From Persicaria tinctoria (taxonomy: Eukaryota > Streptophyta > Magnoliopsida > Caryophyllales > Polygonaceae), in NCBI GenBank assembly GCA_037127255.1, contig JBANSL010000004.1, positions 35,738,467 through 35,802,466 on the forward strand: a stretch of DNA of 64,000 bases, given 5' to 3'. Positions 23,984-35,888 of the stretch are shown here, in pieces (position 1 is the stretch's first letter; every line of letters starts with the position of its first letter). The notes below the pieces were generated by a model that saw only the letters and a program-made list of their open reading frames with translations, searched no databases and was not told the origin of the DNA. The position numbers and the translations under genes were made by a program.

Positions 23984-26082
23984 CACTACTAGAATTATGT
24001 CTATAGACATCGGGTATAAACCGATGTTAATAAAAAAAAAATTCGACGTGTTAGTGGGTGGTGTTAAAGATCCCAACTTTATCACATCGGTTTATAACCG
24101 ATGTCTTTGATAATTTATAACATTGTTTTTCTTTTTAATAATGACTTAAATAAATAGATATAATTACTTTTTGATTGATTCATCTAATGTTAAACCATTA
24201 TTATTTTTCATTTCTAGCCATTTGGAGGTATGTAGGGTAATACAAAATTTCAAATTAGTGTCGCTATTTTTTATAAATCTGATGTCTTACATTGATTGCT
24301 ACACACATCGATTTATATATTTTTAACGATGTAAGTGCTACATATACACATCTATTTTTGTTATCATTTTCCCATATGCTGGGTTTAGAAATCGATCTAT
24401 ATCTTAATGGTCGACATATTTACAAACGTAGACATCACTTTTTGCTCGCAATTTCGATGTGTTTCATCAAATAAACCTACTAATCTATATTGTGACATTG
24501 TTTTGGCAAGCAGAAAATTAAACAATGCAAAAGACCATAACCAATACATTAAATAACGACAACAGAGTCGAATACTCTTTGACAATAAGGCTACATACAA
24601 AACAAAATACATCAATAGTTTGATTCTAAGCTTGACATAATATCACTTGAAAATAATGACAATAGAGTCTAGATGCAAGATGCACAATTCGAGGCCAAGA
24701 TGGAATGATCTTCCTCTTGGTCATTCGTTGTTTCTTCCTCTTGTTCAGACCTTGTGTTGCCACTTTTCTTCTCTGAATCTTGCTCAAATTAAGCATCCAA
24801 CAGTCAATGAAGAGCAGATCTGAACTAATGCCTATAAAAATACATGTAACCACCAATGAAGAGCATGAAAATTCTGCATAAATACATCATGAATGAGTAT
24901 AAGAGTGCAGCAATACAAAACAACTCAAAGTAATATGTACTTATGCAAGGAACGAACCAGTTTTAAGGCAAAAGATATCCAAATATGCGAGTTGTTTTAA
25001 GACAACTTATATCAATATATGTGAGCTATTTTAAGAGTGCATCTCCTAAACCTTGTACACGTTATCAAGAATTACACTTCCCAGGTCATTTCAATGATGC
25101 AAACTAAGAAAAAACAGATGAAATCATTAAATATTAGGATTAGAGGTGTTGCTCCCCACTGAATTCCAGCATCATGTAAATAATTCAGAGCTGTTATTCT
25201 GATCAAGTTTGTCGGGTAGAAATACAGAGAAGTACAAGGTGAACACAACCCATTTAAGCATCAAAATCCTAAGATAAAGAAGATCCAAACTGTCCAGGCA
25301 AAATAGTTCGAATTTGTGAGACATGCTCCATTTGTAAAGATTAAATGTAAAAAAATAGAAATGCAGAGAAAGCATAGCACAAAGCAACTCATTAAGTTCA
25401 ACAACACCAAAGTTCCTAAAAATTAAGTTTAAATATAATAATAGCAGTAATAGATGATGTGTCCCGTAGAACATAGAACTGATCAAGTAATGCAGATTGA
25501 GATGAAAGATATCAAACAAAGCATAACTGATAAGATAATTAAACATCATAGAACATCACATCACTCAATTCCACCCTACCTAGTCCAATATATATGAAAA
25601 TCATTGGCAAGGCAAAAGCATAAGTAAGAATCATAAGTTATAACAAGGAGTCGGCAAACAACAAATTAATATGTAAAGCGGTAAACTAAGAGAAGAAATA
25701 AAGTAAACGAGTAAGAAAGTGTACCCATAATTATCACAGATCTAGACTGGGTAGGACAATTAGATCACCGCAAGTTACTCTTTCACATTGATTATGCTAA
25801 CATTGCACATTGAATCTTTGAAATCTTATATCCCATTCCTCGCATGAACAAGGAAGCAATTTGTTGAAGGGTGCACTCCTCTCCATTTACAAAAAGAGAA
25901 AGCATGTCAGACATAAAGGAAGAACAAAGCGTCGGTTAAAGAACCCACTCAGATAGATTATATTACGCATCCAAGTCAATTCATTAATAAGTTAAATCAG
26001 ATTTTAAATTTGGATCAGGCTGAGTAAGATTGGTTTTCTATGATTGAGTTGAGTTTCCCCAAGTCCAACCAGAACATGTTAC

Positions 26083-26515
26083 CTATGTTGAATTCCAGAA
26101 TCCATGCCCCAGAAACGAACGTGACTAGGTATTTCAACAAGTCCTAACACCTCTGCAGGTTGCATTTATGAAAAACAGAATGAAACTAAGACCCTATAAC
26201 CCCAGAACCTATAAAGACACCAATTCTTTGATTCCAACTACATACCCCTTAGACCATTGCAAGAAGTTTATTAGCTTCCCCACATGTTACAGTCATCTGA
26301 TCCATCACACCACAAGGAGCTCCAACAACATGATTCTCAACCGTAAAAAAAATCAGTAGACGTTAAAGGAAACCAATTGCATTATTTGTTATATCTTTAC
26401 TTGTAACATGGAAGTTATAAATTGGTTAGCAGAAGCATTTTCCAGAATCAACTCAAGGCTAGAAATCAAACCTTCTGGCATAGAAGTGCTAGATCTCTTG
26501 GGATAATATTCAAAC
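26083..26515 (-). pseudogene. ARA1: Captured L-arabinokinase gene fragment (three exons)
   Basis: Three consecutive minus-strand exons match the galactokinase-like half of plant L-arabinokinase (GHMP kinase family), which phosphorylates L-arabinose in sugar salvage. Exon 26515-26472 encodes 'GLNIIPRDLALLCQK'. Exon about 26343-26250 encodes '[15 protein letters not shown]' and '[11 protein letters not shown]'. Exon about 26162-26083 encodes 'QPAEVLGLVEIPSH' and 'FWGMDSGIQH'. Introns remain, so the capture was at DNA level and not by retroposition. Damage includes a lost AG before the second exon, a stop right after 'LLAMV' and a missing base where 'CQ' should be read. No other arabinokinase exons are seen within the element. 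It lies inside the CACTA-like element, antisense to the Ulp1 gene. Confidence 0.87.
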
Positions 26516-27583
26516 CTGCAAATAGTTAACTATATATTCAAGGCTGGCCATTATAAAATTTAATAGAAATGGCCTTGAATGAAACAAAATGACAAACGTT
26601 GGAATGTATGGGCACAATCAGGTACAGTTTAGTTCACTTTCGTTAGTGGAACATTCAAGGAATTTTGGAAGTATATCTTTCACATTGTCAAACCTAGAAA
26701 CACAATGACACCATAACATTGTATTTTAAATTTACATTTTAGAAATATTACACAAATTTCACAACTAATTACAGAATTTTTCATTGCCAACTAAAGCGTG
26801 TAGTGATCATGAGGAACAAGACAACTTAAATGACATCACTAAATTGCACAAAAATTAAACATAGATGGAATAGAAATTAAACATAAGAACAAGATATACC
26901 TACCTACCTATTTTGGTGAGAAAAATCGATCGGAGAGAGGGCAACCCTAAACCACAGAGAGAAGGCAAAAAAAATATATTTAAGGTTAATAATGAGGATC
27001 TGCGGGATCTAGGTAGTTTCATAGCGAGAGGAGAGAAGAGATTACATGTCGATATATGAAAATCTCTTTTCAGGGTTCAATTTCTTGAGACCATCTAGTG
27101 TCACTCATCTCCCCCTTCGAGCTCCTGAATCCAGATCCCTATTTCACCAAATCAAACCCCAATTAAGCTTTTAAATGGAAAGAAGATAGGGGGCAAAGGT
27201 ACCTTCAAATCCTGCACCTGAACGAGGCCGACATCTTCCCCACCACCGCCTGTAGCCGCAGGTAGGTTTGAAGCCGACGTCGTCGAACCTGTCAACCCGA
27301 ACGAGGAGTTCGTCTCCAGAACAATCGACTTTTAATCACCCAAACCTAAATCCACCATGCCTCCAGACTTGCACTCGCAAGAGAGAACGAGAACCTATGA
27401 TGAGGTCGCAAGAGAGAGACGACAAAGGATCGAGAGAAGCGTTAGAGGAAGAGGGGTATTGCTTTATATCTGAATGAATTAGGGAAATAGGAGCGGAATT
27501 AATGAACCCTCATATCTGAAAAAAAGGATTGAAAGAAGGCGGACATAAAGATCGATCTACAGAGGGGGTGAGAGAAGGCTTAC

Positions 27584-27678
27584 CAGTTAGGTTTTCGGGT
27601 TCTGGGAAAGGGGGACACCATCACAGTAGTCGCCAACCGAGGGAAAGAGATAGAGGAGGCGATGAGAGTAGTCACCAT
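27584..27678 (-). CDS. Possible captured first exon, unrecognised
   Basis: From an ATG at 27678 a 95-base minus-strand frame runs to a good splice donor (CTG before GTAAGC at 27583-27578). The peptide starts 'MVTTLIASSISFPRL' and is rich in Ser, Thr and Arg with almost no acidic residues, as plastid transit peptides often are. It could equally be promoter-proximal sequence of the CACTA element. I found no continuation exon I could identify. Confidence 0.3.
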
Positions 27679-29426
27679 CGGAGAAGATGGGAGAGGCTGC
27701 AGATCTGATAGGGTTTGTTGTGTGTGAGAGAGAGATAAAGTGGGTGTAGGTTCGATATAACATTATAACCTTCCCCGGTTTTAGAAATTCCCCTAAATTT
27801 TTCCAAGTGTTTAAATCCCGCTCATTTTATTCAACCCCGCGTGTTTCAATTTTTTTAAATTAACCCTTTAACATCAGTCGAACACATTGAACGTTGTATA
27901 AATTTTTATCAACATCAAAACTTTAATAACTGATGAATTAGAATAATTTTGTGTTCAGCAAGTTATTTTCAGCACATTTTTCATGCTGAAACAGATATGA
28001 TTGTTTAGAATAAATTTTCAGAATAGCAATAACTGGTAACCATAAAAACTAAAAATAATATGATATAGTATAGCAATGACACAAAGTACAACTGATTAAA
28101 AAAAATACAAAGCATGACATTAAAATCTTATCTGATTGCTGAAACAGTGTAAAACTGAACTAAAAATTAAAATAATCATATTTTTTCTGTAGCCAGCTGG
28201 CGGTGAACTTTTGAATTCTTCCCATGCTCCCTTTGAAGCCATTCCTTACTGTATTTTGATCTTCTCACAAACTCTCCTTTGGAGATTTTCCTTTTCCACG
28301 GAGGTCGACCACATCTTTTCCTTACAATGGGGGGTAACATTTAATCTGTTTAATATATTCAGGAAGGTTTATTTCATCATCAGGAAGGAATGGATATATG
28401 GTTTCAGCATGTGCCAAACTCCAAGCTTCATTTGTGTAGAAACTTGCAACAAAATGTGACACATCAAGCCTTTTAGTCACTATTGCTGATAGAGCATGTA
28501 CGCATGGGTTTTTTTTAATGTAAAACACCCTACATGTGCATTTTTTTGCTGAAAGATCAACAACAGTCCGCGTACCTTCTCCAGTAACTTCAAAGACAGA
28601 CTCATTCAAGTGTTTTACGGTGTATGCACCAACATCATTTGCAATTCTTGAATCATTTTCATTATTGTAGGGGCGACTCTCTGTGTATTCAGTGCTGCAG
28701 TTTGCCTTCTCTCTTGAGACCACTCTGTCAACTTATCTCCAACAAATTCTAACAGTGCAACAATGGGGAGATTTTTTTTACCACTCAAAACAGAGTTCAA
28801 GAGCGTTGTTTGATGTCAGCATGTTATACCGATCACCCTTTGCATGTGCTCTTGCCCACCTCTCCAGCCCCGCGGATATCAAATAGGTTGCAAGTCTTGG
28901 GCATTCTTCTTTTATACGGTCAAATTGGTGGGCAAAATCACTAACAGTGTAGGTTTCAGCAGCCTGTTGGAACTGAAATACCCCAAATTATTTTTAGGAT
29001 ATTTCTTTAAATAATATTATATTATACTATGTGAGTTTGGGAAACTAATAAATTCACATAAGATATATAATATAAATTAGAGTCTAAACATTCTTGCTAT
29101 TTAATTTATAAAGTTAAATTAAATAATATTTCTTTTCGCTAATATATATACCCATATATAGGTATAATATATAATTAAATGCATATCGTATTTCTTCAAA
29201 TATAAACCAATAAAGGGGCTCACCTATTTTCCCACGGTAAAAAGAAAATATGAGATTTTACTCTCTTTCTTGTACCTTTTTCTTATTCCCCAAGTTTTAT
29301 CCTTTCCGGTAAACTCACGGGAGTTTATCCCCAATCCTAACTAACTAGGGCCGAGATCTCAACAATTGGAAAGGGGTGAACCTCTTCCTCCCTATCCCAT
29401 TCGTTTCCAAGCCTATAAGTAGAGGG

Positions 29427-29886
29427 TAGAAGTGGCAATCGGGCGGGTCGGATTAGGTTCGGGTTCGGTTAGTCGGGTTTCGGGTTATTCGGGTTTCGGG
29501 TAATTCGGGTTTCGGGTCATTCGGTTTCGGGTAATGTCTAATAATTTGGTCATTTGGTTGGGTCGGGTTCGGGTTTCGGTTGTATTGGGTTTCGGTTCAT
29601 TCGGGTTTCGGTTGTCTCGGGTTTCAGTTATTTCAATATTCATTTTGAAAAATTTACTAGAATGTATCTTAAAGTTCGGGTTATATCGGGTTTCGGTTGT
29701 AACGGGTTCGGGTCTTAATGGGTTTCAGTTGAATCGGGTTCGGTTCATTCGGATTTGGGTGAGTTTCGGTTACCGGTTATTCGGATTTCGGGTCCAAAAT
29801 GGGTCGGGTTGATCGGTGTTCAAAACAATCGGTTTCGGGTCGACCGGGTCGGGTTTTCGGGTTCGGGTCGGGTTTTGCCAGCTCTA
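29427..29886. mobile_element. hAT-type element made of TTTCGGG-like words
   Basis: The 460-bp element has ends TAGAAGTGGCAA and TTGCCAGCTCTA and exact 8-bp TSD GTAGAGGG at 29419-29426 and 29887-29894. Nearly the whole body repeats CGGGTTTCGGGT, TTCGGGTT and close variants with the G-rich strand always plus. Open frames across it are by-products of the repeat. Confidence 0.93.
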
Positions 29887-30411
29887 GTAGAGGGGAGGGG
29901 CTCGGTCATCGTCATCAGTCACAAACATCACCACCGCCTCCTCTCCTAATTCAACCCGAGCTGCCCCGTCCTCTGTCTCCGATCGCTGTCCACCCACCGC
30001 AGGCACCCTGCGTCCCGTGTGAGCCGGCCTCCCCTGAACAGAAGCCGGCGACCCGAGTCCGAGCCCCTGCTGTCGCAGCCCACGCCGGGAGGGCGCTCGT
30101 GAACAGCGAATCGATCGAGCCCAGTCGATTGCCTCACCCCGCGACCACCACCGCGCCGTCCGATTGCAGCCGCCCATCGCCGTTGTGCCTCCTCCCAGAA
30201 CCGTTCGAATCGCCGCCTGCCGTGAGCCCAATCGCCGTTGATCGGAGTTCGTCCCCGGCAGGGGCGGCCCCAGGGTGGGGCTGGCGTACGCGGACGCCCC
30301 ACCCTTCGACCCACATGCCCCGGGGTTTGGAAAAATAAAATAAAATAAAATTTATATATTTAGAAGTGTTGTAATAAGTAAAACTAGGATGAATATATAA
30401 TCAATTAGTCT

Positions 30412-30488
30412 ACTTTGCTTAGTTGGTTGGTGGGAAGGAAAGAAACTAACCTTAGACCAAAGGTTGGGGGTTCAAGTCCCAATAGCCT
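30412..30488 (+). repeat. tRNA-like (SINE-type) sequence
   Basis: 'cttagttggttgg' resembles a pol III A box. About 45 bases on, 'ggttcaagtcc' matches the B box consensus well. The stem pairing of a real tRNA is not evident. It may be the head of a tRNA-derived SINE or a degraded tRNA. I could not find a SINE tail or TSD. Confidence 0.4.
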
Positions 30489-31105
30489 CATTTTTTAAAA
30501 CAAATTTCACCTCCCTAAAAATAGTTTTTTTTATTATTTGTTCAACTTGCACCCCAATTTCTTTGTTTCTACCCCTTATTTAATTATATTCCCACTTCTC
30601 GACTTCCCTATTATATACAAATTATCTACCTATAACTATTTAAACCCCATAAATTTGGTGAAATTAGCCTTTTTTTAAAAAAAAAAAATTCGCCTCCCTA
30701 AAAAAAGTTTATTTTTATTCTTTGTTCAACTTGCACCTACTCTCTATGTTTCTACCCCGTTATTTAATTATGTTCCCACTTCTCGAGTTCCCTACTATAT
30801 ACAAATTATCTAGCTATAAACTAATTAAACCCCATAAAATTGGTGAAATTATGATTTGATTATGAGAATAAATTTTGTGAAATTTTCATTAGAGTTTTTA
30901 TTTTGAGAATAAATTTTGTGTTTTAATTATTGTGTATGTGATTTTGAGAATGAAATTTATGAATTGAATTTGGGGTTTGTGAATTGAATTTGTAAAGCTT
31001 TATGCAATATTTGTATTTTCGTAACCTACATATTCAAATCACAATTTCTATGATGTCTTTGGGAACCAAAATATATTATAAAGTTGATGAGTTTACAATC
31101 CTAGA

Positions 31106-31562
31106 TAGACCTGTCAAACGGGTCATTCGGGTCGGGTTCGGGTCCGGTCACTTCGGGTTTCGGGTAAAACGGGTCTCGGGTAAAACGGGTTTCGGGTTTT
31201 TCGGGTTGACTCGAACTCGGGTTTGATCGGGTTTCGGGTCGGGTTTGGGTCGATTTCGGGTTTGTCAAAATTTTCTTTTTTAAATTAAAAAAATCATTAT
31301 TTGATAATTTTGTGATAAATTTTAATTATATATATAAAATAATTATATATAATTATAAATCAACCGGGTCATCGGGTCAATCGGGTCAAAATTACCGGGT
31401 CAATCGGGTTAACGGGTCGAAACCCAGATTACCCGAAAAATTTCAGGTTTTTCGGGTTCGGGTCGAAAAAAAAATTCGGGTCAAAATTTTCGGGTTCGGG
31501 TCGGAAAATTTTCGGGTCGGTCGGGTCGGGTCACCGGGTCGGGTTGTGTTTTGACAGGTCTA
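31106..31562. mobile_element. hAT-type element made of CGGGTC-like words, nested in another hAT
   Basis: The 457-bp element has perfect 13-bp inverted ends, TAGACCTGTCAAA and TTTGACAGGTCTA, and exact 8-bp TSD ATCCTAGA at 31098-31105 and 31563-31570. The flanking thirds are CGGGTC/TTCGGGT arrays with the G-rich strand plus on both sides. The middle is A/T-rich. No coding capacity. Confidence 0.95.
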
Positions 31563-31946
31563 ATCCTAGATAATATGCAAAAGCCTTGAATTTAACATGA
31601 TTGAATTTCGATAATTTTACACTCCTAAATATGACAAATGCCTGAATTTTCAATGAATGACGAGAAACAACTATCATAGCAACAAAGAAAATGTAAGCAA
31701 ATGTAAGCCTACTTTTCTATAATCCACTGCTAAGTTGAAAATCGTAGCTTAGGTAAAGGAGTTTATTTAAGGCCAATATCTCAGTACACACTAAAAAATT
31801 TCGCCTCGCCTTTCGGAGGATCCTGCGACCGCCACTGGTCCCCGGTCTTCTTCGTTGTACGTAAGTTCACGGAGGAAGAAAGCAAAGAGTTTTCAATTTC
31901 TTTTATAGAAACATCCCTTATTTTTATACTAATTCCGTTTCTGGCC

Positions 31947-33000
31947 CTAACTTATTTATTTATTAAGTTAAGCGGCCAATATTTCTAAACTATTCAATTC
32001 TTGTTCGTTTCAGCGACACCAAGAAATCTCAAAGCACCCACGCCGGATCCCACTTCCCGAGGAATTCATATTGGTATAGATTTTTATCTTTATAGAATTA
32101 ATTCAATTTCAAATTGAGTTAAGTAAAGTTAATTTTATAAAATATCAATATTAATATCCTTTTTTTCCGTTGGATTCAATAGGTGCTAAAATATCGCATT
32201 GTTGGCATCAGCTAATCATCGAAGGTTAAGGCAAGTGATTTCGTTCATATGGCCATTTGCAATGTTTCGTGACTTTTGTGGTGCCTTTCATTTCTATCGT
32301 GTCAAATGCGGCCCTGTGGCCAATTTCCATGCCGATTTCGATAGATTACATATCTGCCTGCTTGATGTGATTTATCATTTTCATTCTAAATTGGCATAAG
32401 TATATAAATGGGCAATTGTAAATATAGTATGTATGTATATAATTTATGAGTTAGAGTAAATACACACATATTCCTAATTTATTTATTTATTAAGTTAAGC
32501 GGCCAGTATTTCTAAACTATTCAATTCTTGTCCGTTTCAGCGACACCAAGAAATCTCAAAGCACCCACGCCGGATCCGGCTTCCCGAGGAATTCATATTG
32601 GTATAGATTTTTATCTTTATAGAATTAATTCAATTTCAAATTGAGTTAAGTAAAGTTAATTTTATAAAATATCAATATTAATATCCTTTTTTTCCGTTGG
32701 ATTCAATAGGTGCTAAAATATCGCCTTGTTGGCATCAGCTAATCATCGAAGGTTAAGGCAAGTGATTTCGTTCATATTGCCATTTGCAGCGTTTCATGAC
32801 TTTTGTGGTGCCTTTCATTTCTATCATGTCAAATGCGGCCCTGTGGCCAATTTCCATGCCGATTTCGATAGATTACATATCTGCCTGCTTGATGTGATTT
32901 ATCATTTTCATTCTAAATTGGCATGAGTATATAAATGGGCAATTGTAAATATAATATGTATGTATATAATTTATGAGTTAGAGTAAATACGCACATATTC
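31947..33000 (+). repeat. 527-bp tandem duplication inside LTR C
   Basis: Two copies, about 31947-32473 and 32474-33000, are offset by exactly 527 bases and nearly identical (e.g. 'cagcgacaccaagaaatctc' in both). Each holds the same 66-codon open frame (32199-32399 and 32726-32926), which has no recognised motif. The few differences suggest the duplication is recent relative to the LTR's age. Confidence 0.93.
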
Positions 33001-33255
33001 CTAATTGCATGATATCCTGCTTGTTTCTTTCAAGCAACTAGTGGCATGCGATATTAAGATCCTTTGAAATATCTGTGCTTGTACGTCCTTGTTGGTTTAA
33101 TGTTGTTATTATGATCACCTAGTATTTAACGATAAATTTGTTATAATTAGTATGTGCATCTCACGTGGTGCGGATTGACTTAAAGTCAGTTGCGAGGACT
33201 ATCTCTCAGATTGGGAATAGTGTAAAGCCCAGTCTAAAAGGTTCCATGGAATATC

Positions 33256-33432
33256 TAGACTTCAAACAGTCTCAGGTCGCAGTCCTAGTTGAGTCTGGAC
33301 CCGTGGTACGATTAGACTTCAAAAGTCTCAGGTCGTAGTCCTAGTTGAGTCTGGACCCGTGTCCCTACGTACGATTAGACTTCAAACGTCTCAGGTCGCA
33401 GTCCTAGTGGAGTCTGGACCCATGTCACTACG
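33256..33432 (+). repeat. about 60-bp tandem repeat, three copies
   Basis: Units starting 'tagacttcaaa' at 33256, 33313 and 33376 each continue 'gtctcaggtcg(c/t)agtcctagt' and 'gagtctggacc'. They lie in the 3' part of LTR C. Confidence 0.88.
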
Positions 33433-35888
33433 TTTTATATTGTGTTATTTACCTATATACATTATTGTTATTATCGAGATTATTAATAGGTGATCAATTA
33501 TGTTATATTATACTTCATTCTTATTCGAGGTATAATTCATTATCTTATCATATCATCGATCCTCACGATCATCTGAGTCATGTTTGGAATATTGTTTTTT
33601 TTTCTTTTTATTCAGTTTCCACTTTAAATATTCGTGTCTTTCCCTTAATCTATGTCATACCATTTTATGGTCACTGTAGGGTTAAAATTTGAACATTTTC
33701 CCTATCATTTGCTAGTAACCATCCTATTTACTGGATGTCTGGTGTCCTTCGTTCTCACGAAACACCCGACCATATTCCACAGGTTTAGTGCAAGCAACGG
33801 AGCAGGAGAGAGTTGAAGAGCGGGCTATGATTTATGAATCTTTACACTACAAGTTTTTGAACCTTTAAAGCTTCCCGAACGCTACGTTGATTTTTAGCTA
33901 TTTTGGAGTTTATTTAATCTTTATGGTTTTGGTATTTTGAATCTTTGATTATGTTATTGTGATCATATATTTCAAACTATGATATTTATTGGACTTCCGC
34001 CTATTTTATTTATCTGCTTGAAGTATCGTCTTGTTTATGGGAGCATGGTTGCATGTCCCTATAAGCCTCAGGTGAATGCAATTACATTAAAGTCCATGGA
34101 TTCACTGGTGCTGTAACATTCCCTTGGGATTTAAAAATGGGGTGTTACAGGAACATGTCAGCAAGATGCCTTTTCTTGAAAGTTGCCTATATGTTCTGCT
34201 TCAAATTCCACATACATACGAAATGGGTAGCATTAGGGTGTATATTGGCGATAGCTTTAGCAATGCTGGAATGCCTATCAAAAACAAATACCAAATCATC
34301 TGTAGGTGGTATAACTTTACTGAGTTGTTGAAAAAACCATCCCCAAGATGCATTATTTTATGTGTCAACAATCCCAATAGTCAGCGGTTATAATTTCATA
34401 TTTGCATCTTGTGTAACTACTCCAAGCAATGTACCCTTATATTCCCTTGTTAAGAATGTGCCATCTACAACAACAACCTACAGTAAAAAGGTAAATGCTG
34501 AAATCATCATACCTTTCCTAAATTATAAATGATTATGCATATATACATACCTTTTTTAAGATGTGGAATGCTCTAATGCATTGTCCATAAGACAAGAACA
34601 TGTATTTGAACCTTTCAACACTATCTGTTTTAATGAGAGCTACTGTCCTTGGATTTTTCTCCATAAGCGTGTGACAATATGACGGCAAGGCAACAAAATT
34701 TGATTCTGGTGACTCTTTTTCCCTCACTTGTGCTATTCATGCTGCCTTCTATCTCTTCCAAAAGTAATTGAGATCTTGTGGTCCGTTCTCATCTTATCAA
34801 TAATTTGTTTTGGGTTGTATCCACTGTCAAAAACTCAGCAATGAGTAAATGATTGCTAGAACTATCAATATGATGAAACTGATTGATAAAACTATGAATG
34901 ATCTAACAGTGATTGCTTAAACTGATTTCTTAAACTGTTTGCTTAAACTAACAATAAATATAGTGAAAATGAACGCTGAAATTAATATGATCAAAAAAAC
35001 AAATATGCTGAAATTAACCGCTGAAACAATATACACCTTGTCTTGTTCTTGTATCCCATGTGCATGTGTGTATATCTCTATACAATATCACCTCATGACA
35101 AATAGCTGAAATTCTCTTTGTATGCAATTTCCAATCACAATTTCTGTCTATGCATATTGCTCTATAAAATTTTGGTGTTGATTTTTTAACCTCAAATCCA
35201 AATATGTCCGTCATAGACATAATGTATAGAGCATCCTTTACTGCCTGTCTAGATTTGAATGTTTTTCCAACATACATAATCCTTGGGCGTTGTGTGAGAC
35301 GGTTGACAATACTGTCCGCGATAGAGCTTCCAACACCCCTTTCATTAACTGTGTTTCCTTTTCTTTTCATCATGGCATAGCGTTCATTCCAATACCCATC
35401 ATTGGAGTTATCTGAAAATGATTCACTGTTTTCAGCCTTAAAGGAATATGAAAATCTTTCAGCATCTCTATCGTCTTGTGGCACATCCCAAATCTCATAA
35501 AAAATAGAGATATCTTCTATTATATCCATGTTTCTGCTATATCTGTCATCAGGTTCAGCAAGCTCAGCAAAAAGTGTGTTTATGGCAGAAGCATCTTCGC
35601 GAATTGGAAATTCATGGATAAAAATATCCAATGGCAAGGTGTTGCTAACACACAACTCAACAACAAAATTACTCCATCCAGTTTACTCAACAACAAGAAT
35701 TCTCTCAAATCAGCGTCAGAATCTACCTTAAGAAGTGCTTTCAATGTCTTGAAAGGGTGCAAATGGCTGAATTCCAATTCAACAGATTCATCAACATTGA
35801 ATCTACTGTAAACCTTGTCCCTCAAGGTTGATAAAGTGATTGAATCCTCTAGCACAAAAGCTTTTGAAGTAGTGTTTCCATTGAACAA

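Larger units (their letters stand above)
23984..27953 (-). mobile_element. CACTA-like element with captured host gene pieces
   Basis: The left end is CACTACTAGAATTATG. It is followed by subterminal inverted words around GACATCGG/CCGATGT (24006-24028, 24085-24110), a layout common in plant CACTA elements. The right end is less sure: on the minus strand, sequence from 27953 starts CACAAAATT and soon shows related words ('tgatgttgataaaa', 'gactgatgttaaag'). The 3-bp flanks TTG and TTC differ at one base. No CACTA transposase is seen, so it is a non-autonomous copy. It carries L-arabinokinase exons (26083-26515) and possibly a gene's first exon (27584-27678), both on the minus strand. Confidence 0.7.
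30259..31837. mobile_element. hAT-type element (CAGGGGCGG ends) with a nested hAT
   Basis: It starts CAGGGGCGGCCCCAGG and its right end reads CAGTGGCGGTCGCAGG on the minus strand. The exact 8-bp TSD GTCCCCGG lies at 30251-30258 and 31838-31845. Without the nested element (31106-31562) it is about 1.1 kb. It contains two diverged direct copies of about 150 bases ('tttctaccccttatttaatta', 'ttcccacttctcga', 'ttatctac/agctata') near 30560 and 30750. No transposase. Confidence 0.92.
28974..34149 (+). mobile_element. LTR C inserted in the MuDR-type transposase gene
   Basis: It starts TGAAATACCCC and ends GGGGTGTTACA, with exact 5-bp TSD GGAAC at 28969-28973 and 34150-34154. It belongs to the same family as LTR A (6100-16397). 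No primer-binding site or internal region follows, so it is a solo LTR. Of its 5176 bp, about 2.06 kb are nested hAT insertions and 527 bp is a tandem duplication, leaving a basic LTR of about 2.6 kb. A TATA-like 'cctataagtag' lies at 29412, immediately before the first hAT. Confidence 0.93.
28322..35888 (-). pseudogene. MuDR-type (mudrA) transposase, split by an LTR
   Basis: Reading leftward from an ATG at 35888: a PB1-like N-terminus; then (35655-35040, another frame) an acidic linker and the Mutator DNA-binding domain (around 'MYVGKTFKSRQAVKDAL' to 'CDWKLHTKRI'); an exon at about 34830-34550 ('NPRTVALIKTD'); and the catalytic exon from 34477 with 'VVVVDGTFLTREYKGTLL' and 'VFVFDRHSSIAKAI', where catalytic Asp residues are expected. 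The LTR 28974-34149 interrupts this exon, which resumes at 28968 with 'ERWARAHAKGDRYNMLTSN' and ends in a SWIM zinc finger, 'CTCRVFYIKKNPCVHAL', then a stop at 28322. In-frame stops include 34187-34189, 34358-34360, 34388-34390, 34737-34739 and 34749-34751, and frame changes occur near 35650, 28795 and 28650. The enzyme would cut and join MULE ends in the nucleus. Confidence 0.92.

Noticed and set aside
24397..25549. Minus-strand frames within the CACTA-like element
   Set aside because: Rich in Phe, Leu and Tyr as expected from A/T-rich DNA. No CACTA transposase motif is seen.
29430..29880. Interstitial telomere
   Set aside because: The words are TTTCGGG, not TTTAGGG, and lie between exact hAT ends and an 8-bp duplication, so a transposon explains them.
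29534..30338. Long plus and minus frames, some over 170 codons
   Set aside because: They arise from the CGGGTT repeat of a hAT element and the adjoining GC-rich LTR sequence. The translation is repetitive or proline-rich without domains.
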